From the NCBI RefSeq assembly GCF_000485595.1, contig NW_014577448.1, positions 194,614 to 216,148 of the forward strand: 21,535 nt of DNA. The letters run 5' to 3'. Both the position numbers and the translations under genes were made by a program. The DNA comes from Priapulus caudatus. Taxonomy: Eukaryota > Priapulida > Priapulimorpha > Priapulimorphida > Priapulidae. This document shows positions 16,588 to 21,535 of the stretch, in pieces (the first letter of the stretch is position 1; the number at the start of each line of letters is the position of its first letter). A model generated the notes under the pieces. The model searched no databases, was not told where the DNA came from, and saw nothing but the letters and a program-made list of their open reading frames with translations.

Positions 16588-16659
16588 TATCTTGGCTCGA
16601 GGGTTGTGCGTGATGTCAAGGGCTATGAGTCGACTAAAGAAGCTATCGTTCGCATGAAG
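16588..16659 (+). CDS. ANKS1: ANKS1 PTB exon: YLGS strand
   Basis: A long pyrimidine tract and CATTGCTGCAG precede TAT, and the donor is AAG|GTAAGC. The 24 codons read YLGSRVVRDVKGYESTKEAI, then VRMK. YLGS is the hallmark second strand of PTB domains, and the following KGYESTKEAI enters the first helix, as in ANKS1 (where the equivalent is a G.EST..A pattern). Phase is 0 at both ends. Confidence 0.95.
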
Positions 16660-17151
16660 GTAAGCAGCTTAGCATCTATTATTACCGTAATCTGCATTTT
16701 CACATTTTTCATCGAGCAAAAGCACTAAAGAATACCTGGTAAAAGTTTCACGAAGTACACTTCAAACTTGAGTTAGCTGTCACGCACTTCTAGGGTTAAT
16801 GTCCGTGTAGGTTCCCAAGTCTATGACGGTACTTATCTTCAATATATGTGCCTATGTGGTGACCTGTATATCGTGAAAAATGTCTTTATTTTTTACTTTG
16901 CTGCAAATTACAGACACGGCATAAAAAGGTAAGAAAACCATAAAACCAGGTTGCAGGCTGGTACATGATAAAATCCCTGTGTAATTTATTTGTTTTCTGG
17001 TTGTGTTACTTATATGGGTTTTTATGTTTTTATAATAACTTATATATTGAGTAGTCCATTCTATAAGGTGATTGCACACTTGTTGCTAGCTGTGTATGTG
17101 GCATATCTTTTCCACATTTTGTATAATGTTTTAAAATGTTGCCTGTTTCAG

Positions 17152-17238
17152 GAGTCTACCAGAAATATAGCCAAGTTTCCTATGATTACGCTGTCTATTT
17201 CACACAAAGGAGTTAAATTTATCGACAGCCAGTCTAGA
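17152..17238 (+). CDS. ANKS1: ANKS1 PTB exon: central beta strands
   Basis: The acceptor is TGCCTGTTTCAG|GAG and the donor AGA|GTAAGT. It has 29 codons, phase 0: ESTRNIAKFPMITLSISHKG, then VKFIDSQSR. The pattern K.P.I.LSIS.KGVKFID is the PTB strand 3-4 hairpin of the ANKS1 family. The minus-strand open frame at 17148-17597 is a shadow. Confidence 0.95.
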
Positions 17239-17346
17239 GTAAGTAACAAACTCATTACGTTACCCAGAAAATAAGAGAATGTTATATTATAGTTTATCTT
17301 CGGATGACGTACATTATGTAACATAATAGACTCAGGTATGAGATTC

Positions 17347-17364
17347 TTCCGCGGATCCGCGGAA
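17347..17364. repeat. 18-bp perfect palindrome with CCGCGG sites
   Basis: TTCCGCGGATCCGCGGAA reads the same on both strands, and a third CCGCGG (within ATCCGCGGAT) follows at once. It is a GC-rich island in an AT-rich intron, and may be the end of a small repeat running towards 18000. Confidence 0.85.
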
Positions 17365-17929
17365 ATCCGCGGATTTGACAGTCCCAGGGGTCGATTTTGT
17401 GAAAAATCTAAATTCGTTGAGAAAATTGGGAGGGGTGTAACAATGTAACAATTTAAATTATATACCCTCAACAGCACCTGACTGTAGACTGTAGAGTGTA
17501 GACAGTAGGCTGACAGCGAAGTATACAGTGTATCTGTTTTTGCGTACCAGAAAAGAAAATCCTTAATGTTCACAGGCTGCAGTAGAGGGGCAGACATTTG
17601 AAGTAGCTGATCACGTAACGACCATGCCTGGCCTGGGGGCCGGGTTTACATGTTGCTGCGTGCATGTTGTGTGCATGACTATGCACTGATTGTTCCATTC
17701 GCATTGTGTTTTTTTCATTCAAATCTGGTCGCAGCAAGGCAGCTTATGTCTGAGTAAAACAATGCAAGCGACGGGTGGAAACAGAAAAATATCATTATGT
17801 CTAGACATTTAATAAAAAAAACTTGCCCTATTTTCAGCCCCCTGATTTCCTATTATAGTTCGTTTGTTCCTTTTGAACACTTGAAAAGGTGATTCAAGAG
17901 TCTCCTATAATTTGTCTAGAATAGCTTAG

Positions 17930-18000
17930 AATGCACCAAATTGCACCATTCTTTTAAAAAAATTCCGGGGGAGCATGCCCCCGGACCCCCCTAGCATGGC
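17930..18000. repeat. Dispersed-repeat-like end with CCGGGGG hairpin
   Basis: Contains GCACCAAATTGCACCATTC, then a 7-bp perfect hairpin CCGGGGG (17965-17971) / CCCCCGG (17978-17984) with loop AGCATG, then ACCCCCCTAG. From memory, very similar GGGGGAGCATGCCCCCGGAC sequence recurs in interspersed repeats of several marine invertebrates. I could not check this. Confidence 0.5.
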
Positions 18001-18145
18001 GATGATCTACGGTCTTCGCATTTACATTTCAGCTGAAAATTAAATTATCCAATCTCATCCCTGAATAGTGTTGCCAATATCGAAAGTAACTACATGGCAT
18101 ATTGCTGTTTGGAGAATATCAGAAGTTGTGTTTCTTTGCCACCAG

Positions 18146-18286
18146 ATGGTGATAGCAGAGCATGCAATTAGGAACATCAACTGTGCCTGCCAGGATGCAG
18201 ACGATCTCAACTATTTTGCCTACATCACTAAAGATCTGGACAAAGCTGAACAGCACTACTGTCACGCATTCAGTGTGAAGAGTACT
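18146..18286 (+). CDS. ANKS1: ANKS1 PTB exon: late strands (AEHxIRNI ... FAYITKD)
   Basis: Acceptor TTTCTTTGCCACCAG|ATG and donor ACT|GTAAGT bound 47 codons, phase 0. [20 protein letters not shown] leads into [20 protein letters not shown] and ends AFSVKST. IAEH.IRNI.C..QD..D...FAYITKD....HYCHAF is the conserved core of the ANKS1 PTB domain and gives the family assignment. The domain still lacks its C-terminal helix (the usual GQAF..AY motif). That exon was not found in the remaining 3.2 kb and presumably lies beyond the window. A start at ATG 18146 is not implied; it is simply the first codon of the exon. Confidence 0.96.
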
Positions 18287-19599
18287 GTAAGTATTATCTG
18301 TTTCTATATATATTCACCTGTTATTTCTCCTACCTCCTAGAGGTTATTTATCCTACCAGTTCTGCTCCTATTTCACGCCCCAGTCTCGTCCATCAATGAT
18401 CTCAGGTATTCAGAATGTAGTTTTCATGCTTATTGTAGACAATTGATACGACTGACGTCTGTGAGTTTTGACGGGTCGCTTACAGATCATAATTAATTAC
18501 ATATCATTTTTACACAGTTTTTTACACCTCAGCGTGAGAAAATGAGTGGACGTTCACCCGCGAACAAAACTCTCCGCTACATCCATAACTCTTCAAACTC
18601 TATACGTTTATTTATTTTACGTACATTTTATGTAAATTATTATGTATTTGTATATAAATATATATATATATGTATATAAAATATATTATATATCATATAA
18701 TAACAATTTGTATATAAATATATATTTATATATATGCGCGACCTCCGATGCGCGGTTACCGGTGACGGTGGTCAGTTTTTGCGAGTGACAAACTTCCGCG
18801 CCTTGGCCGTAAGTCGGAAGACGGGACGCAGACGCCCGTACGCTGGCCAGCGGCAGCGTTTGATGTCGCCGCCGCCGCCGACATCTGGTAGCAGCCTGAT
18901 CGATTTCATGTACAGGCTTCCTCGCGATTCGCAACTTCTGTATAAACTACCGCCGTGCCGCGCAGCCAGCTGGGTCGAGGCGGCAGTGTAGTCAGGGTGC
19001 GCGCGTGTGCGAGAGAGAGGCGCGTCTTTCTCTCTGTTGCGGGGAATGTCGCCGCCAGCATCTTCATATTTTGGCTTCTTTATTTTGGCAGTGGCCGAGG
19101 GTGTAACTTAGCTGGGCGACTCTTCATTAAGTTCCACTCGATGTACGTAAGGAAGGTGACGATGACCCTGTTTTAACTGTCCATCCGCTGACCATAGACT
19201 CTAAAGTACTATACCACACGTGAATGAACTAAAACTAACTCCTATATAGCTATACTGATCCTTATTGTCGACCTGTGCTCTGCTTCATTAGGATATAGTG
19301 GCGCGGAATATCTCCAGGCTTCGACACGCGGTTATCTGCCCCTCAAACGCTATTCTGAATATTTAATCGGCATCTTAACATCAGAATTGCTAATGTAATT
19401 ACTGACTGTATGTCGTTCATTGAATTGAAATTATGCAATGGTCGCTATACTGTTGGTAGTGGATACGTTGAATCTCAGTGCGGTGTGGAAGAATGTTTCA
19501 TTAAAAGTCAGATCAGCGTTGGCATCTACGAAAGGATGACATCAATATGGCACCGCAGCTCAGCACAAATGGATAAATATAGATCATCATTCATGCTAT
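18287..19599 (+). other. Intron, including an AT-rich tract and a GC-rich patch
   Basis: 18640-18735 is (TA)n-like, with ATTTGTATATAAATATATAT twice (near 18646 and 18706). 18736-19030 switches sharply to GC-rich, CpG-rich sequence. It holds an 85-codon open frame (18734-18991) and GATGTCG..CGACATC arms around a (GCC)n run at about 18862-18885. The frame has no recognisable domain, and no splice pair was found, so it is not called. The rest is ordinary AT-rich sequence. Confidence 0.45.
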
Positions 19600-19935
19600 C
19601 GTAAAGGCGATAGATAGAAATAAATGAAAATGTGAGAACAGAGATGTGCAAAGAAGAGAAAAGCAAAATAAAGGAGATGAAATGGAAAGGAATAAAATTG
19701 AAGGGAAATGACAGGACGAACGAGGAAGACATGGCAATAGAATAGTATATAATAAAATGGAATGAAGTAGAATACAATAGAATAAGAGAAAAAACGAAGA
19801 GAAGAGAATGAACGAGAAGGAAGAGTGAATGGGGCGAGAGGAGAAGAGAAGAGAATGGAGAAAAAAGAAACGGCGGGGAAATGTGATAATAGAATGGAAC
19901 CGAAGTAAATTAAGGCGTAAAAATGACGGAAGGAC
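19600..19935 (+). repeat. Purine-rich strand (GAAA/GGAA/GAGAAGA)
   Basis: About 335 bp in which the + strand is dominated by A and G with few C or T, in irregular words such as AAAATGGAATGAAGTAGAATA and AGAGGAGAAGAGAAGAGAAT. The minus-strand Phe/Ser-rich open frames (19526-19952) are a direct result. Such strand asymmetry can support triplex (H-DNA) or reflect an old purine microsatellite. Confidence 0.8.
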
Positions 19936-19949
19936 AGATAATATATATA

Positions 19950-20367
19950 CATCTGATAGCCATTTAGGTATTAAGTTATGTAATATGTCATCTGCTAGCT
20001 ATTGCAGTATTTTGTTTTATCATACATCATCTGCTAACCATCTATGTATTAAGTTATGTAGTGTATCATCTGCTAGTTACTAAAGTATTCGGTTATGTCG
20101 TATCGTTGCTAGCTATTGAAGCGTTAAGTTGTATCATACATTCTTTCCTAGCCGTTATATTAAGCTATTGAGTTGTATCATAATATCATCTGCTAGCAAC
20201 TGAGGTATCATGTTATATCATAAATCATCTGCCAGTGACTGAGATAATAAGTTATATCACGTATCAGTCAAATCTACTGAGGCATTTAGTTGTATCATAT
20301 CTCAGCTGCTAGTTACTGAGATATCATGTAATGTCTTCATCATCTAGTAAAGCCTCAGGTATTGTGC
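19950..20367. repeat. 39-bp minisatellite, about 11 units
   Basis: Units starting CATCTGCTAG begin at 19950, 19989, 20028 and 20067, exactly 39 bp apart, then drift with small indels to about 20338-20367. The consensus runs CATCTGCTAGCTACTGAGGT, then ATTAAGTTATATCATA and a short tail. It is AT-rich and non-coding, and unrelated in sequence to the 39-bp coding repeat at 9018-9383. Confidence 0.92.
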
Positions 20368-21457
20368 ATTGTGTTATCTCACCCCCAAACTTTCGTATTA
20401 TTTAGAGTCGCACATCATTTCATAATTACTAATTAGGGTCTCAAATAATGTTTTACGTCCTTTGCTTGGATATTAGATAATAGCTCTTGTCACCTGTTAA
20501 TGACCCCAAAGCAATCGTCTGCTTTTATCTTCTGTCGACTCCAGCAATTGCGTGAATGTCTCGCACCGCATATTCTGTCGGCGTGCGTATTAAGTGATGA
20601 CTCATGCATCATCCTCCGTAACTACTTAAGTATAGAATGGCTTATATCATCGTATATAACTATTTCAATGGCGATTGTGGCAATAGCAGTCACTGGCAGC
20701 CAGTGGCCTTCGCTGCACGGTTCGCTCGCTCGTTTTGTCTCGTTCAATTTTAAAGGAATGCTTTCGTGAGAAAAAGAGAGTGAAATAGAAACTTGAGCCG
20801 GTCGAAGTGCATTGCATACGAGTACTACTGTTACAACTCTGTGAGCTTGATCGTTCGTGTGCGCAACATCCCACTTCTTCTTTGTGACATTATCTGCCCC
20901 CATCGAATCCGCAGCTATTGTGTTTCCTGATGGCCGCGTCAGCGAGCGCTTTATGTCTGTCGTTTGTGATGGAATGCAGTCGAACTTCGTGCATAAAAAG
21001 TTGGTTGTTTATTTGCACACGGTTGCAGGTTTTGCGAAGGTGGTGGTGTATCAATGGCAACAATCCTGTCTGTGTGTTATAGCTTTCATTCTCCGCTGCG
21101 CTTCTTAAGTTGCAGTAAGCAATACTGCACCGTGTACGCGTAATATGAACGTTTAGTGTGTTTGGTATTTTGATACCGTAAACACGTTCTGTGATCATTG
21201 AGTCTGCAATTCAGCACTGGCTTAGAACAAAATTACAGAATATAGTCAATTGCGAAACAATACTCAAATATAAAGTCGCGCATGTTAATGTTCAATATTA
21301 TTTTCAAGTAAGTTCTATCAATATAAGTTCAATCTTTTGGCATAAAGGTGACTACAAAAATGTAGGCTGGCGCTATTTAATAAGCCAGAATTTGTGGTTT
21401 TCTGCTCTCTACCACTCTACCCATTACGGCGCCCTCTCTCGTTACCTCTCGCCCGTT

Positions 21458-21462
<5 letters not shown>
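20368..21462. other. Non-coding sequence, nothing recognised
   Basis: Mixed composition. Open frames up to about 100 codons occur on both strands (for example 20500-20769, 20622-20903 and 20890-21198) with no domain. The expected final PTB helix was searched for by its GQAF..AY pattern and not seen. Confidence 0.45.

Positions 21463-21535
<73 letters not shown>
21463..21535. repeat. (CT)n microsatellite, runs off the window
   Basis: Pure TCTCTC from about 21463 to the last base, more than 35 dinucleotide units. Another short (TC)n run is at about 8490-8509. Confidence 0.98.

Larger units (their letters stand above)
6332..18286 (+). other. ANKS1: ANKS1 (Odin/AIDA-1)-like gene, 3' half, nine exons
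   Basis: Gene model for the region. Exons are 6332-6425, 7154-7254, 13818-14090, 14691-14816, 15372-15524, 15926-16081, 16588-16659, 17152-17238 and 18146-18286. The first junction is phase 1 and all later ones are phase 0, so about 401 codons join without a stop. Domain order SAM-SAM-PTB, with very similar SAM-SAM spacing, is diagnostic of the ANKS1A/ANKS1B family. These are cytoplasmic adaptors, tyrosine-phosphorylated downstream of receptor tyrosine kinases; their SAM domains can bind Eph-receptor SAM domains. The N-terminal ankyrin exons and the final PTB helix exon are not seen in the window. The 6.6-kb intron between exons two and three is inflated by the inverted duplication. Confidence 0.9.

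Noticed and set aside
18734-18991. 85-codon frame in a GC-rich patch, considered as the missing C-terminal ANKS1 exon
   Set aside because: It lacks the GQAF..AY helix expected at the end of the PTB domain, and no AG acceptor gives a phase-0 continuation with family similarity.
19526-19952. Phe/Ser-rich minus-strand frames resembling membrane proteins
   Set aside because: They are translations of the complement of a purine-rich tract; hydrophobicity follows from TTT/TTC codons.
1-21535. CRISPR array, bacterial defence system, tRNA or rRNA genes
   Set aside because: The repeat arrays lack unique spacers of constant length between identical repeats, the genes are spliced and animal-like, and no tRNA or rRNA signature was seen.

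Overview
This is a eukaryotic, animal-type window, probably from a marine invertebrate; the species cannot be told from the sequence. It has short exons with GT/AG introns, long AT-rich introns, microsatellites, minisatellites, small terminal-inverted-repeat elements and one run of 252 Ns. I see no bacterial-type operons, CRISPR arrays, rRNA or tRNA genes. Nothing here amounts to a new biological system. The main content is the 3' half of one conserved adaptor gene and an unusual inverted duplication inside it.

The gene is an ANKS1 (Odin/AIDA-1) family member on the + strand. Its exons are 6332-6425, 7154-7254, 13818-14090, 14691-14816, 15372-15524, 15926-16081, 16588-16659, 17152-17238 and 18146-18286. 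They join in one continuous frame of about 401 residues: a short leader, two tandem SAM domains, a Ser/Thr-rich and Lys-rich linker, and most of a PTB domain. Every junction from the second exon onward is phase 0. Ankyrin-repeat exons (expected upstream) and the last PTB exon (expected downstream) are not seen. A 27-nt in-phase candidate microexon at 16172-16198 looks like a tandem duplicate of the end of the first PTB exon.

Layout. 1-4474: no convincing gene; diverged direct repeats, a ~149-bp repeat rich in AGGTCA half-sites, and a G-rich tract. 4475-5021: CpG-rich repeat 'A'. 5022-5790: TG and TA microsatellites. 5790-7425: block 'B' with a 55-bp minisatellite, the first two exons and a MITE-like element. 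7429-7935: repeat A inverted. 7961-9383: block 'C', a CpG-rich tract and a coding-like exon with four phosphotyrosine-type motifs and a 39-bp (13-residue) repeat array. 9384-12335: an inverted, indel-damaged copy of B, split by the N gap. 13818-18286: the remaining ANKS1 exons, with a foldback MITE and hairpins in the introns. 18287-21535: no exon recognised; AT-rich tract, GC-rich patch, purine-rich strand, a 39-bp minisatellite and a terminal CT microsatellite.

The key structural point is that exon C lies between the two exons that together encode SAM1, and its acceptor phase does not match the SAM1 donor. It does match the donor of exon 6332-6425. With the inverted duplication and the false-looking gap, this suggests that 7426-12335 is either a scaffold error (a second haplotype joined in reverse) or a recent rearrangement. 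It should not be read as normal intron.
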